Shown: in pieces, positions 27,693 through 37,126 of the stretch
How positions within the stretch are numbered: position 1 is the first letter of the stretch
How the letters are laid out: each line of letters starts with the position of its first letter
Assembly (NCBI GenBank): GCA_000961655.1
Contig: LADR01000067.1
Location: 84,582 to 148,581, forward strand
Direction: 5' to 3'
DNA from: Desulfatitalea sp. BRH_c12
Lineage (GTDB): Bacteria; Desulfobacterota; Desulfobacteria; Desulfobacterales; Desulfosarcinaceae
Length of the DNA stretch: 64,000 bases
The notes under the pieces: generated by a model
What the model saw: the letters and a program-made list of their open reading frames with translations, nothing else
Told to the model about the DNA's origin: nothing
Database searches by the model: none
Translations under genes and position numbers: made by a program

Positions 27693-30218
27693 CTATAGTT
27701 TGATGAGTAAGGGATTAAATTGATCACCCCGCAGCCTGTCCATAATTGGATCAGACTCTTTTTTGCTGGGGAAATAGCCGACGCGTACCCGGTACCAGAC
27801 CGCCCCGCCTTCTTCCATGCGCACCGTATAGGCGGCATAGCCCCTGGCGTTCAATTGATCCAGGATTTCATTGGCTTTTTCGGGATCTTGCAGCGAAATG
27901 ACCTGCAAGGTATACCCGGCTATCTTTCCCGGGCCGGCATTTGCTTTGGAAGCGGGCGTTTTGTTTCTTTCCTGGGCCGTTGGCGGAGAAGATGTCGGTG
28001 GGGCTCCGGCATCTTGTATGTTTTTATCGGGTGCGGCAGAATCACTCTGCGCGTCGGATGCGGCCGGCAGTCCGGCGGCATCCGACGCCCCCTGGCCCGA
28101 AGAGGCTACAAAGATTCCGCCTTGTTCGGAATCCTCGTCAAGGGAGCCCCTGGGGGGCAGGGCGTCGTTCTCACCGTCTACCCCAGGGGTGTTGTTCTGC
28201 GGCGGCGGGCCGGGCACGCGCAAATGCTCCAGGATCGGTCTTTCGCGCTGTTCATAGAGATTGATATTCTCTTCGCGCGTGTGAACGATCTCATTGCGCT
28301 TGTTAGACGATACCTTGTTGGCCTCGTCGGGATTCTGAATCACCCGGGGGGTTAGAAAAATGTAGAGGTTGGAGCGGTCGAAACTCGTCGATTTGGTGCG
28401 GAACAGGTAGCCGAAGCCGGGGATGTCTCCCAGACACGGTACTTTGGTGGTTGCATTGCCGTCCGTGTCGTCGATCAGGCCGCCAAGCACCACCGTATGG
28501 CCATCGTGAACGATGGCGGTGGTGTCCACGGTGCGCTTCAACGTGATGGGCCGGTTGTCCGCGGCCGATTCCAGAGCGGTCACCTCCAATGAGAGCACGA
28601 GGCGCACCATACGGTCCTTGCTGATCTGGGGTGTGATTTTCAGCGTCTTGCCGACATCGCGGTATTCGAAAGAGTTGTACACCTCGCCGGCACTCGAACT
28701 GGATAAGGTGGCCGTGGTCTGAAAGGGCACATTTCTGCCCACGTAGATCTTGGCTTCCTGGTTGTCCGTGGTCAGAATTTGCGGGGTGGAAAGAATGCGC
28801 GCATCCCGGTCGTTCCGGTAGGCCTGAATGACGGCGCTGATGCTGGGGAAAGTGATTCCCGCAATGTCCAGCGCTTCACCGAAAATCCCCAGTGAAAAAC
28901 CGGAAGGCAGTGAAGGCGTAATGGTCGTTCCGGTAACGGTGCCTGAAATCAGCGGATCTTGGGGTTTAAAACCGCCACCATAGACGAATCCCTTGTCGTC
29001 GTGGCTGCCCTCTTCACCGACCTGCCATTGGGTCCCCAACTGGAAGTTTTTGGACGCATTGACCTCCATGATCAGGGCTTCGATGTAGACCATGGCCCTG
29101 GGGATATCGATTTTTTTGATGATCTCTTCAAGCACCTGATACTCTTGAGCGTCGGCGGTGATGATCAGGCTGTTGGTGGCTTTGTCCGCAGCGATGCGCA
29201 CCTTGCCGGAAATGGCCGGAGCGGTTGGTTTGCCTTCCTGGTTGGGGGCGCCGCCCTCTTTCTGAGGAATATCCTGCAAAACCTTGGCCAAGTCTTCAGC
29301 CGAAGCATGTTCCAGGTAGTAGACATTGATATTGCCTTGTCCCCTGGGGGTTTCCTGGTCGAGATTGCGGATCAGTTTGCGGATATTGTCAACTTCGCCT
29401 TCAGTGGCCATCACCACCACCACATTGGTGCGTTCGTCGGCCACGAACGTGACATCCTTGGCCGCCGCCCCCTTGCCGGGTTGCGGCGTGCTTTTGAAAA
29501 TCGCTTGAAGCAACGTGACCAATTTGACCGAGTTGGCATTCTCCACGGGGATGATGGCGATCTGCTGACCGACGCCGGTAGTATCGATCGCTTTGAGAAT
29601 GTGCAGCAGTCGTTGGATATTGGATTGAACATCGGTGACAATCAGGGTGTTGGTCGGCGGATAAGACTGGATAATGCTGTTACGCGAAATCAAAGGCGTG
29701 AACAGGTTCTTGATTTCATTGGGATCGGCGTAGCGCAGGGGAATGATCTGGGTGACGATGGTATCGCCCGACGCACCTGCCTCTGCCTGCAGGCGGGTCT
29801 TGATATTTTTGGAGCGCGCATCCGGAGAGGGAACGATCTTGGTAATTTCACCCGTTCGGATGGCGGTGAAACCATACACCTCCAATACCGATTCAAAGAC
29901 CTTGTAAGCTTCGGCGACCGTGATTCGGCCGGGGGAAATGATGGTCACTTTGCCCCTGACCTTGTCGTCGACGACGAAATTGCGTTTTGTCAGGTCACTG
30001 ATGAACTTGATGAAAACGCCAATGTCCACGTTGTTGAAGTCGATCGAAACCAATTGATTGCCGTTGCCCGGAGAAGTGTCCGGCGCTCCTTGCTGCGGGA
30101 CGTTTGGAGAAGCAGGCGTCTCAGCGGGTTGGGCCACAGCTGGAACGGCCATCAGTAAGCAGCATAGGCATGCGATAACGAAGGTCACCGAAAGATAATA
30201 CGAAAAAGCAGTTTTCAT
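27693..30218 (-). CDS. gspD: Type II secretion secretin GspD with C-terminal SPOR-like domain
   Basis: An 841-residue outer-membrane secretin. After a signal peptide (SVTFVIACLCCLLMAVPAVA) come the N0 and N1-N3 domains (VSIDFNNVDIGVFIKFISDLT, IPLRYADPNEIKNL, NVYYLEHASAEDLAKVL). The secretin core follows, with VPCLGDIPGFGYLF and DRSNLYIFLTPRVI ending near residue 640. A Pro/Ser/Ala-rich linker of about 110 residues then leads to YTLQVISLQDPEKANEI...VWYRVRVGYF at residues about 765-841, a SPOR domain, which binds glycan strands stripped of stem peptides. Secretins normally end in a short S-domain that binds a pilotin. The SPOR tail may anchor the channel to septal or remodelled peptidoglycan. 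Confidence 0.93.
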   Translation of the reverse strand: MKTAFSYYLSVTFVIACLCCLLMAVPAVAQPAETPASPNVPQQGAPDTSPGNGNQLVSIDFNNVDIGVFIKFISDLTKRNFVVDDKVRGKVTIISPGRITVAEAYKVFESVLEVYGFTAIRTGEITKIVPSPDARSKNIKTRLQAEAGASGDTIVTQIIPLRYADPNEIKNLFTPLISRNSIIQSYPPTNTLIVTDVQSNIQRLLHILKAIDTTGVGQQIAIIPVENANSVKLVTLLQAIFKSTPQPGKGAAAKDVTFVADERTNVVVVMATEGEVDNIRKLIRNLDQETPRGQGNINVYYLEHASAEDLAKVLQDIPQKEGGAPNQEGKPTAPAISGKVRIAADKATNSLIITADAQEYQVLEEIIKKIDIPRAMVYIEALIMEVNASKNFQLGTQWQVGEEGSHDDKGFVYGGGFKPQDPLISGTVTGTTITPSLPSGFSLGIFGEALDIAGITFPSISAVIQAYRNDRDARILSTPQILTTDNQEAKIYVGRNVPFQTTATLSSSSAGEVYNSFEYRDVGKTLKITPQISKDRMVRLVLSLEVTALESAADNRPITLKRTVDTTAIVHDGHTVVLGGLIDDTDGNATTKVPCLGDIPGFGYLFRTKSTSFDRSNLYIFLTPRVIQNPDEANKVSSNKRNEIVHTREENINLYEQRERPILEHLRVPGPPPQNNTPGVDGENDALPPRGSLDEDSEQGGIFVASSGQGASDAAGLPAASDAQSDSAAPDKNIQDAGAPPTSSPPTAQERNKTPASKANAGPGKIAGYTLQVISLQDPEKANEILDQLNARGYAAYTVRMEEGGAVWYRVRVGYFPSKKESDPIMDRLRGDQFNPLLIKL

Positions 30219-30301
30219 AAGTTCATGTCATTCCATTGCGCGCTTTTCAAGCGTGCGTCTGTGGATCCGTGTTAAAAAACAATGACCGACCGCTTATGTG
30301 A

Positions 30302-31195
30302 TTATCGAATATTGTAATTGATCGAGCGTTCCTGGCCGCGACGCTTCAATTGAAGCTGAATCGCGGTTTCGGATTTAAGACCTTCGTATATGCGCATGGC
30401 ATCCTCGGCGGATTGGATAGGCTGGCCGTTGACACCGAGAAGCACATCGCCGTTGCGCAAACCCATTCGCCTGAATATGGAATCCGGTGCAATCCGACTC
30501 AACGACAATCCGGCGGGCTGCCCATCCTGCATATTGGGGACGATCGCAATTTGGGTCATCAGCTTGTTCATATCCTGAAACGATTCATCGATCATGCTGC
30601 GTTGCAGGGATATTTGCTGCTCTCCCGGAGCTTGCGGAGACGACATAGGCATTATCCGCCGACCACCGGCGGCTGCCACCATGCCTCCCGGTTGCCCGCC
30701 TTCTTCCATGGCAAGCACTTCATCCTTGCCGTCCACATTCAGGATGATCTTTTCGCGCAGAATCATCTTGATCGAGGCGTGTTGGATGCTGTCGCCCACG
30801 CGATACAAATTCTGTTCCCTTTTCTGAGTGTCTTCGATGACCGCGTACGCCTGTTCAGGGTCGCCCGAAACAGTCCCCCAGAGCTTGAGGCTCAGCTGGG
30901 TTTTCTCCAGATTTTCAAGATCGACCGAAGGCTTGACTGAAGCGGTTTGAGCTTTGTGGCCAACCTGGAACAGATCGCGTTCGAGGATCGGGCGGTAGTA
31001 GCTGAGCGGTTGTGTGGCATTCAGCGTGTCGCTCGTGCCGCTCTCGGTAACCGAAGACTGCGCCTGGGGTATTTGCAGCTGAAGCCCGATGATCTGATAG
31101 AAGAGGCCAGCACCGAAATAGGCGCCCAAAACGATCAACACCAAATTGATCGTCATCGTAAGCCGTTGCAGGGTGAATAGGTTAGCGTATGACAT
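30302..31195 (-). CDS. gspC: Type II secretion protein GspC with PDZ domain
   Basis: A 297-residue inner-membrane protein that links the platform to the secretin. A short cytoplasmic start (MSYANLFTLQRL) precedes one transmembrane helix (INLVLIVLGAYFGAGLFYQI). A homology-region domain with LSLKLWGTVSGDPEQAYAVIED and YRVGDSIQHASI follows. A PDZ domain ends the protein (LSLSRIAPDSIFRRMGLRNGDVLLGVNG). The start at 31195 overlaps the gspN stop by 14 bp and begins at the conserved short N-terminus; the in-frame start at 31240 would lie inside gspN. Confidence 0.9.
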   Translation of the reverse strand: MSYANLFTLQRLTMTINLVLIVLGAYFGAGLFYQIIGLQLQIPQAQSSVTESGTSDTLNATQPLSYYRPILERDLFQVGHKAQTASVKPSVDLENLEKTQLSLKLWGTVSGDPEQAYAVIEDTQKREQNLYRVGDSIQHASIKMILREKIILNVDGKDEVLAMEEGGQPGGMVAAAGGRRIMPMSSPQAPGEQQISLQRSMIDESFQDMNKLMTQIAIVPNMQDGQPAGLSLSRIAPDSIFRRMGLRNGDVLLGVNGQPIQSAEDAMRIYEGLKSETAIQLQLKRRGQERSINYNIR

Positions 31196-32057
31196 AGCTT
31201 GGATTTCCCAAAGTTCCGGAAATGCGTATAATAACACCACGTTTCTGGGCTGTTTCAGATCCCAGGAAGGTCGCGAGCATATCGTTTTTATGTTCCGCCA
31301 TAAAGGCCGGTTGCGGTTTTAAGGTACATGACAGCGTGATCCGGCTGTTCTGAGCCGGCTCACGAAAGACAATCGCGCCGGTGACCTTGCCCTCGAGCTG
31401 AGAACCAGACAATTCACAGCGTTTGATCTGAAGCATGCGCGGGGTGACCGTCATTTCCGCCGTGAGCTGGCTGAACTCCATCTGCTCAAGACCGACAATC
31501 GGCGGATTGAAAACGATTCTGGTAGGAGTGACATCCATTTTGACATTGGCGGTCCCACCAGCACCCTTGCGGCTGTCATAATCGATATAAGCCGTCATTT
31601 CACCTAACAACTTATAATTGGGCCATTGCTGCAAAATCTCGATGACATCGATCGGAACCTCGGTCAGATTCATTGTTACCTTGGTCTGCGGTTTCGGACC
31701 CTGCAGCGACACCGCGGCATGCCCTTTCAATGTGCCCGCGCCCAACGGTCCATTGAATGTGAATTCCTTCTGATCGCCGATGAACGAAAAAATCGCCGGC
31801 ATCACCTTGAAATAGGGCATGTGCATAACCGGAATATCGGCGTAGGCCACCGATAAAGGTTCGAATTTAAAACCGGGCGGCAAAACCGACGGGCGGGTAT
31901 CATTGAGGCTGACCTGTACTTGCGGGTTGATTCCGGCAATCCGGCTGACAATCAGCGCACTGACCATTTGCGACGGGAAAAGCAGATACAGGAAGACGCA
32001 AAATGCCGTTATCGCAAAGATGCCGTAAATGAATAATCTGGCTTTGGTTTTTATCAT
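31182..32057 (-). CDS. gspN: Type II secretion protein GspN
   Basis: A 291-residue GspN. It has an N-terminal membrane anchor (LFIYGIFAITAFCVFLYLLF) and a mostly beta, lipid-transfer-like periplasmic domain with LPPGFKFEPLSVAYADIPV and repeated GTLKGHAAVSL-type strands. GspN is an accessory T2SS subunit found in deltaproteobacteria and some gammaproteobacteria, and its exact role is unclear. Its ATG overlaps the gspM stop, and its end overlaps gspC. Confidence 0.85.
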   Translation of the reverse strand: MIKTKARLFIYGIFAITAFCVFLYLLFPSQMVSALIVSRIAGINPQVQVSLNDTRPSVLPPGFKFEPLSVAYADIPVMHMPYFKVMPAIFSFIGDQKEFTFNGPLGAGTLKGHAAVSLQGPKPQTKVTMNLTEVPIDVIEILQQWPNYKLLGEMTAYIDYDSRKGAGGTANVKMDVTPTRIVFNPPIVGLEQMEFSQLTAEMTVTPRMLQIKRCELSGSQLEGKVTGAIVFREPAQNSRITLSCTLKPQPAFMAEHKNDMLATFLGSETAQKRGVIIRISGTLGNPSYVIR

Positions 32058-32635
32058 TATTGGAAAGTTTCCACTTGCAGTACCGAGTTGATCAAATCGT
32101 TCTCTTTTTCACCCCTATCGATCGATATGCGTTTAATCCAAATCAGGTTGGGCGAAGTCTCCACACCGTGCATAAAACTGACCAATTGCTCCATGGTCAA
32201 GGCATTGATTTTCAACTCCACCATCGATAGGCTATATGAACTGTTTTTCAAGTTGCTTGTGGACGGCTTCATGTAGTCGATATTTTGCTTGATACCGCTC
32301 TGGCCCGCCAGTGTATCCAGAAAAGAAAAAAGCGTGAATCCCTGGGGCCGAGATTTAAGTTGAACCTCATTGCTGTGCGCATTGCGTGTCAAGGTGACGT
32401 ATTCGGTCTTGAGTTGCTGCATCTCCTGCAATGCCAGGCTCCTGGAAACAATCTGGCGTTTCAGGCTGTCCCGATGGTTCAGGACCGGGTAAATAAACAC
32501 ATGTGCAAGAATGAAGATAAACAGCAGCGCACCGGCGATGCCAACGATAATTTTCTCGCGCTTTTGCAAGTTGAACGGCAGCGACAGAGATTTAATGGAT
32601 TTAAACGATAAGTTTTTTATAGGTAAAGTAATCAT
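32057..32635 (-). CDS. gspM: Type II secretion protein GspM
   Basis: A 192-residue bitopic inner-membrane protein. Residues 28-50 are hydrophobic (IIVGIAGALLFIFILAHVFIYPVL). A coiled-coil stretch of the form LKRQIVSRSLALQEMQQL follows, and a small ferredoxin-like periplasmic domain ends the protein (MVELKINALTMEQLVSFMHGVE). GspM partners GspL in the assembly platform. Overlaps of 1-4 bp with gspL and gspN show tight coupling. Confidence 0.85.
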   Translation of the reverse strand: MITLPIKNLSFKSIKSLSLPFNLQKREKIIVGIAGALLFIFILAHVFIYPVLNHRDSLKRQIVSRSLALQEMQQLKTEYVTLTRNAHSNEVQLKSRPQGFTLFSFLDTLAGQSGIKQNIDYMKPSTSNLKNSSYSLSMVELKINALTMEQLVSFMHGVETSPNLIWIKRISIDRGEKENDLINSVLQVETFQ

Positions 32636-34080
32636 AGGTCGATTTTTAATTTGAAATTCACTTTTTTGCCACCCTTGTCCATGTTGGCCGATGCGATCGT
32701 CACCTGTTTGAACACGTCGGCCTTTTCCAAACGCCCTTTGACATCGTCCACCGTGTTGAAGGCCGGCGCTTCACCGGACAACGTGAGGCCATCGTTGCCA
32801 AACACCAGCCGACTGAAAACGACGTCGACCTCTTTGGGAATCAGCGCGCTGAGTTCATGCAGAATATCGATGGTGCGGACCTTGTTTTCGCTTTGACCGC
32901 CGTCAATGCTGCCGCCTTTGATTTTTTTGATTTCGCTTTTCATCTGATCCAGCGCATCACCCACCCGGCGCGTCTGCGGAAAGGTCGCGGCGAAGATATT
33001 TTCGATCTGGGCATTAAGCTGGTTTACATTTTTTTTAAGCAAGAAACTGTCGAACACCACACCGCTCAGGGCAAGGAGCATAACCACGACCAGCAGTGCC
33101 ATTGGTCCTTTCAGATAGGGGCGGTAGGTCGTCCAATAGTTTCTCAGAGGCGAACCGCTGCGGTGAAAATGGGGGCATGCGCGGCCTTCGGACTCGATCA
33201 ATGCCAGTGAGAGAGCGCCGTCGAAAATACATGGCTGCCAATGGTCGAGATGGGGCGCGGTATCCAGTTTAGATATCATGGCCCGCAAGTCCAGGCGATG
33301 CGACGGCAGTTCCAGCGCTTTATCCAGGCGCGCTACGGTGGCGTCATCGGTCAGGGCAGGACCGCTGAAAAAGAGTTTTCTTACGCTAAAACCATCCGGG
33401 CGGCTATCGCCAAAAGCGGTTAGGGTCTGACGGACCTTAAGGGCCAGCGCTTCGATCCCTGTTTCGGAGCTGATGTCGGATACCAGCGATCGGACCAGTT
33501 CGATGCGTCCCGAAACGATACCCAGTACAGTGGTTTTGGACAGGCCGACATTCAGCAGCAGCACCTGATCGTCGGGTGCATCGCTGTGAGCGGCAATACT
33601 GAGCGCCAAAGGGTAATCACCCGGAACCACCCGCTGGGGGTCCAGATCGGTCTGCGATAAATCGGCCATGACGCGCTCCAGGAAATGTCGGTCGACGGCC
33701 GCTGCCAATAAACCGTTTTTACCAGGATCGGTATTGGGCTGATAATCGATGACCAACTGATCCACGCTCACCGGTAAATTCGGTTCCAGCTCGAACGGCA
33801 GGATCTGGCGGATTTTTTTATCTTCCCTGAATGGGACGAAAACGGTTCTGTATATGGTTCGGTCTGCGGGCAGCCCGATGATCAGACTGCTGTGCGCTTG
33901 CGTCATCTTTTGCAACAATTCCGAAAGCGCGGCGGGCAAGGGGTTTTCTCCTTCGGCGCCGGCCGTCGGCAGCGGTACGTGAGCGCAGGCTTCAATGGTA
34001 TTATTTTTCAAGCCCGTACTGAGAACGACCGCAGCGATGGATGAGTTGCGTATATCAATTGCGAGAATTTGTCGGCTCAT
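32632..34080 (-). CDS. gspL: Type II secretion protein GspL (PilM-like)
   Basis: A 482-residue platform protein that recruits the GspE ATPase. The N-terminal actin-like domain (LAIDIRNSSIAAVVLS, LIIGLPADRTIYRTV, VLLLNVGLSKTTVLGIVSG) is followed by one transmembrane helix near residue 335 (MALLVVVMLLALSGVVFDSF). A coiled coil and a small periplasmic ferredoxin-like domain end the protein (VVFSRLVFGNDGLTLSGEA), as in PilN. It corresponds to PilM plus PilN in type IV pili. Confidence 0.85.
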   Translation of the reverse strand: MSRQILAIDIRNSSIAAVVLSTGLKNNTIEACAHVPLPTAGAEGENPLPAALSELLQKMTQAHSSLIIGLPADRTIYRTVFVPFREDKKIRQILPFELEPNLPVSVDQLVIDYQPNTDPGKNGLLAAAVDRHFLERVMADLSQTDLDPQRVVPGDYPLALSIAAHSDAPDDQVLLLNVGLSKTTVLGIVSGRIELVRSLVSDISSETGIEALALKVRQTLTAFGDSRPDGFSVRKLFFSGPALTDDATVARLDKALELPSHRLDLRAMISKLDTAPHLDHWQPCIFDGALSLALIESEGRACPHFHRSGSPLRNYWTTYRPYLKGPMALLVVVMLLALSGVVFDSFLLKKNVNQLNAQIENIFAATFPQTRRVGDALDQMKSEIKKIKGGSIDGGQSENKVRTIDILHELSALIPKEVDVVFSRLVFGNDGLTLSGEAPAFNTVDDVKGRLEKADVFKQVTIASANMDKGGKKVNFKLKIDL

Positions 34081-34213
34081 GTTTTTCTTTACTAACGATC
34101 CGCCGAAGCAGGCGAGCGGTTTTTCGATGAGTTACCTGTTCGGGCCGGACGGGATTAGGTCAACGCAAATCATGTGTATGGATTCGGTCACCTTGTTAAT
34201 AGTGTCTTATATG

Positions 34214-35320
34214 CTATTCCGTCTTCCAATTCAAGATCTTACATTGCCAGGGATCGGTTTCCAACGGCTTGGTGCGTTCGATGATAGCGGTCGTGACCAC
34301 ACGGGCATTGTTCAAGGTAGCGCTTGCCTGAATCCTGAAGATCTGACTGGCGACCGAAATCACGGAGGCATTCATCGTGACTCCGGAAAGCCCGGGCACC
34401 TGCTTGTACCAATCGATGCGAGTGACATCATTGGTGTAAATGGTTCCGCTCTTGGCGTCGCGATGCTCGATCAGCAGGGGCGCGAAATCGGCGCTTTCCA
34501 AAGGTAAAAGTGCCGCCAGTACCGGCAGTTCGGCCGTGTTGATGTTGATTTTGCCGGGGAAGGTAAACTTTTCATCACCGCTTTTTTCAGTGCCGTACAC
34601 GGTTACATATTGCCCCAGGCCACCCGCACCGCCAACGCCGGCGAATATTTCGGGGGTTATCCCCTTTACCAGAGCGACTTCGGACAAAAAGTCGAAAGGT
34701 CCGTTTTTACAGGAATAGGGCGGTTCCAGCCCTTCGTAGTAATCCGACTCGGCCCCGCTCAGCCCCGTTGTGGCGTCGTCGTCACCGGAGTCCAGCCAAT
34801 CCTTGATCGAATTGATGATGGTCAGAGGGTCGTTGTCCTCGTCTTTGTCGGAGATGTTTCCTGGGCCGTCGGTCTCTTCCGCGTTTTCCAAAGAGGACAT
34901 CAGCAGAAGACCGAAACGCTCCCAAAGGTCGCGTTGGGGGCTGACCATTTGCTGTCCTTCGGGAAATTTGACCAGGGCATTGATTTGGATTTTTCCCATT
35001 TCATCAGCCACGGTCACTTCCAGTTTTCCTTCCTCGAAGGGAATCTCGCCCAAAGTGGCCGCAATGCTATCTGCATCAGCCCAATCTTCCTGCAGTGAAT
35101 CGGTTTCCGATTCCATGCGGTCCTTGATCAGCATCGCCATGGCCAGATGAATGCCCGATGCAGCCATCTGCTCGAGTGTGGCACGGTCGCGCATGACCGC
35201 TGCATTCAGCATGTTGTCGCGTTGACTGATATGCAGCTCGAGCGCGGCCGTCACGACCAAAAGCATGGTGGACAGTGCCATGACGACAGCGATACCGCGA
35301 TTATTGGTAAGAAACTTCAC
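34214..35320 (-). CDS. gspK: Type II secretion minor pseudopilin GspK
   Basis: A 368-residue GspK, the large minor pseudopilin that caps the pseudopilus tip. The N-terminal hydrophobic helix is NNRGIAVVMALSTMLLVV; like other GspK it lacks the usual Glu5. A large alpha domain follows with calcium-type acidic segments (GNISDKDEDNDPLTIINSIKDWLDSGDDDATT) and GKININTAELPVLAALLPL. It is separated from gspL by 133 bp, the largest gap among the later gsp genes. Confidence 0.9.
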   Translation of the reverse strand: MKFLTNNRGIAVVMALSTMLLVVTAALELHISQRDNMLNAAVMRDRATLEQMAASGIHLAMAMLIKDRMESETDSLQEDWADADSIAATLGEIPFEEGKLEVTVADEMGKIQINALVKFPEGQQMVSPQRDLWERFGLLLMSSLENAEETDGPGNISDKDEDNDPLTIINSIKDWLDSGDDDATTGLSGAESDYYEGLEPPYSCKNGPFDFLSEVALVKGITPEIFAGVGGAGGLGQYVTVYGTEKSGDEKFTFPGKININTAELPVLAALLPLESADFAPLLIEHRDAKSGTIYTNDVTRIDWYKQVPGLSGVTMNASVISVASQIFRIQASATLNNARVVTTAIIERTKPLETDPWQCKILNWKTE

Positions 35321-35332
35321 TTTTTACCTGAC

Positions 35333-36037
35333 CTACCTTTTGGCTGAAATAAACCGACGCATGGGCAATGAAATGATGGTGCCGAATTCATAAGGCGCCT
35401 CTTCCGTCCCGATCTTCAATGTGATCTTGACGGCGCCGGGTGTACTGTAATCATAATCGTCGTCGTCCGATTGCCACTCTTCTCTTTCGCGGCCCTCCTG
35501 ATCGTAAAAGAGCACCTTGAAGCCGAGCAGTTGTTCGCATAAAATAGGGTCCGACTCCTTGGGTTCGAATTCAGGGTAAGGGTAGAGTTTGTCCGAGCGG
35601 CGCAACGCATAGACGTTGTTTTCCATTTCCTGCACATAATAAACGATTTCGGCAATGCCGTCCCGGATGTCGCCGCCGATGGGCAAGTGCGCCAGGGTGG
35701 CAAATCGCATCTGGCTGAATGTTTTGCTGCCCATACTTTCATTTTTGGAAGTCACCCGGTAGATATCCGGCTCTGAATTCATATCCGGCTTTTGATAGCG
35801 CGGCGCTTGCAGCACATGAATCGATTGCAGGTCCTGGGATATGCGCCCTATGCAGGCATCGGCCATTTCGTAAATTTCGCCAGCGGTGTTGACGTGATCG
35901 GCACTGGAGAATACACCTTCAAAAGTGCCGAAAATCAGCCCCATGACAATGGCGAAAATCGACATGGCGACCAAGATCTCCATAAGCGTGAATCCCTGAT
36001 CGCCACGTGCGCGACTGCGATGTCTTTTAATCCACAT
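35333..36037 (-). CDS. gspJ: Type II secretion minor pseudopilin GspJ
   Basis: A 234-residue pseudopilin. The prepilin cleavage motif is DQG/FTLMEILVAM with Glu5, followed by a hydrophobic helix. The later part (LYPYPEFEPKESDPILCEQLLGFKVLFYD) fits GspJ by position and size. The ATG at 36037 overlaps the end of gspI by 11 bp and gives a 19-residue basic leader; the in-frame start at 36061 is possible but lies deeper in gspI. Confidence 0.87.
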   Translation of the reverse strand: MWIKRHRSRARGDQGFTLMEILVAMSIFAIVMGLIFGTFEGVFSSADHVNTAGEIYEMADACIGRISQDLQSIHVLQAPRYQKPDMNSEPDIYRVTSKNESMGSKTFSQMRFATLAHLPIGGDIRDGIAEIVYYVQEMENNVYALRRSDKLYPYPEFEPKESDPILCEQLLGFKVLFYDQEGREREEWQSDDDDYDYSTPGAVKITLKIGTEEAPYEFGTIISLPMRRFISAKR

Positions 36038-36458
36038 AGAAGCGGTAGGTGCGCAGTTCATAAGTCAGCTCTTCATTCTGGGCGATCGTCAGATCGATTC
36101 GCGTCAGGTGGTGCTTCGGGCTCTTGATCAGTTCGGACCGGAGGTCTTCCATGCGAACGGACCAGGTATATTCCGGGTACTCTTGTCCGAAGTCACCGGA
36201 GCCGTCGGTCGCGTTTTTAAAACCCTGTTGTTCGATCTCCGCCAATTTACTTTTGGCCAGCATGGGCGCCAGGGTATAGAACCGTGCATCGGAGCTCATA
36301 CGGAAGGTATCGCTTTGCAGCCGGTACACGGCAGTCAGCGTGATGGCGATAATGGACAAAGCCACCAGTACCTCGATCAACGTAAAACCGGGTGCGCACC
36401 GCATGCCATCCATACTCAGGGTGGTTTTGCGTCGTGCCTGCATCAGTAGGAGACCCAT
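36027..36458 (-). CDS. gspI: Type II secretion minor pseudopilin GspI
   Basis: A 143-residue pseudopilin with cleavage motif PG/FTLIEVLVALSIIAITLTAVY and the short C-terminal domain typical of GspI. The leader from this start is long (about 24 residues), so an inner ATG such as that giving MDGMRCAPGF may be used instead. It overlaps gspH by 16 bp and gspJ by 11 bp. Confidence 0.85.
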   Translation of the reverse strand: MGLLLMQARRKTTLSMDGMRCAPGFTLIEVLVALSIIAITLTAVYRLQSDTFRMSSDARFYTLAPMLAKSKLAEIEQQGFKNATDGSGDFGQEYPEYTWSVRMEDLRSELIKSPKHHLTRIDLTIAQNEELTYELRTYRFYVD

Positions 36459-37099
36459 TCTTCCACCACCTTTACTTTGGGCAGCAAGGGTTCCACTTTG
36501 TACGCGAACCGCCGGGCATTGTCGTGGATCATATTAATGGCCACCTGATCCGAAAAACCACCTGGATAAAATAGTATTTCCGCTGTACCCGATCCTATGC
36601 TCTTTTTGGCTGCGAACTGCAATTCCACCATTTTAATCCCGCCTGGCAGCTCGAACGCATTTTGGGCCGCCGCCGAAAGGGCTTCTTCATCCATTGCGGC
36701 ATCCGCGGTCCATATCCGCCCGTTGTCCATGTCGAGGAAGAGAATCTGTCTCGTTTGCCGCTCGATGGCCGCGGAGCGCAAAACCCTAACGGTATTCATA
36801 AGCATACGGGTTGTTTTTTTTCTGGGGTCTTGCAGCAAGCTGCTGTCCAGGCGGGGAACGGTCACTGCGAAAATGATCGTGATCAACAGCATGACCACCA
36901 TCAATTCAATCAAGGTAAAACCCTGGTTATGTTGGCCAAGACATGTTTTCTGCCCGCCAACGCCTTTTCGGAGGACCGGTCCCGATAGGCAATACGTCGG
37001 GGGGCAATTTTGATGTCGTCTATTTTTTTGCATAATGAATGGATGCACAGCATCCTTGATCTTCGGAAGCATCATTGCTTTTGATGGCAGGCCGACCAT
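36443..37099 (-). CDS. gspH: Type II secretion minor pseudopilin GspH
   Basis: A prepilin-like protein of up to 218 residues with N/QG-FTLIELMVVMLLITIIFAVTVPRL and a beta-rich GspH/FimT C-terminal domain (RQILFLDMDNGRIW, EILFYPGGFSDQVAINM). The 5' boundary is uncertain. The longest frame gives a 58-residue leader, which is too long for a prepilin. Later ATGs at 37072 and 37033 are alternatives, none with a strong ribosome-binding site. Confidence 0.8.
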   Translation of the reverse strand: MVGLPSKAMMLPKIKDAVHPFIMQKNRRHQNCPPTYCLSGPVLRKGVGGQKTCLGQHNQGFTLIELMVVMLLITIIFAVTVPRLDSSLLQDPRKKTTRMLMNTVRVLRSAAIERQTRQILFLDMDNGRIWTADAAMDEEALSAAAQNAFELPGGIKMVELQFAAKKSIGSGTAEILFYPGGFSDQVAINMIHDNARRFAYKVEPLLPKVKVVEEWVSY

Positions 37100-37126
37100 G
37101 AGAGCGGGAGCGTAGGGTGATGCTGA

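Noticed and set aside
28959..30158. Plus-strand 399-codon ORF inside gspD
   Set aside because: It is a shadow of the secretin gene; its composition reflects the opposite-strand codon pattern, and no family motif is present.
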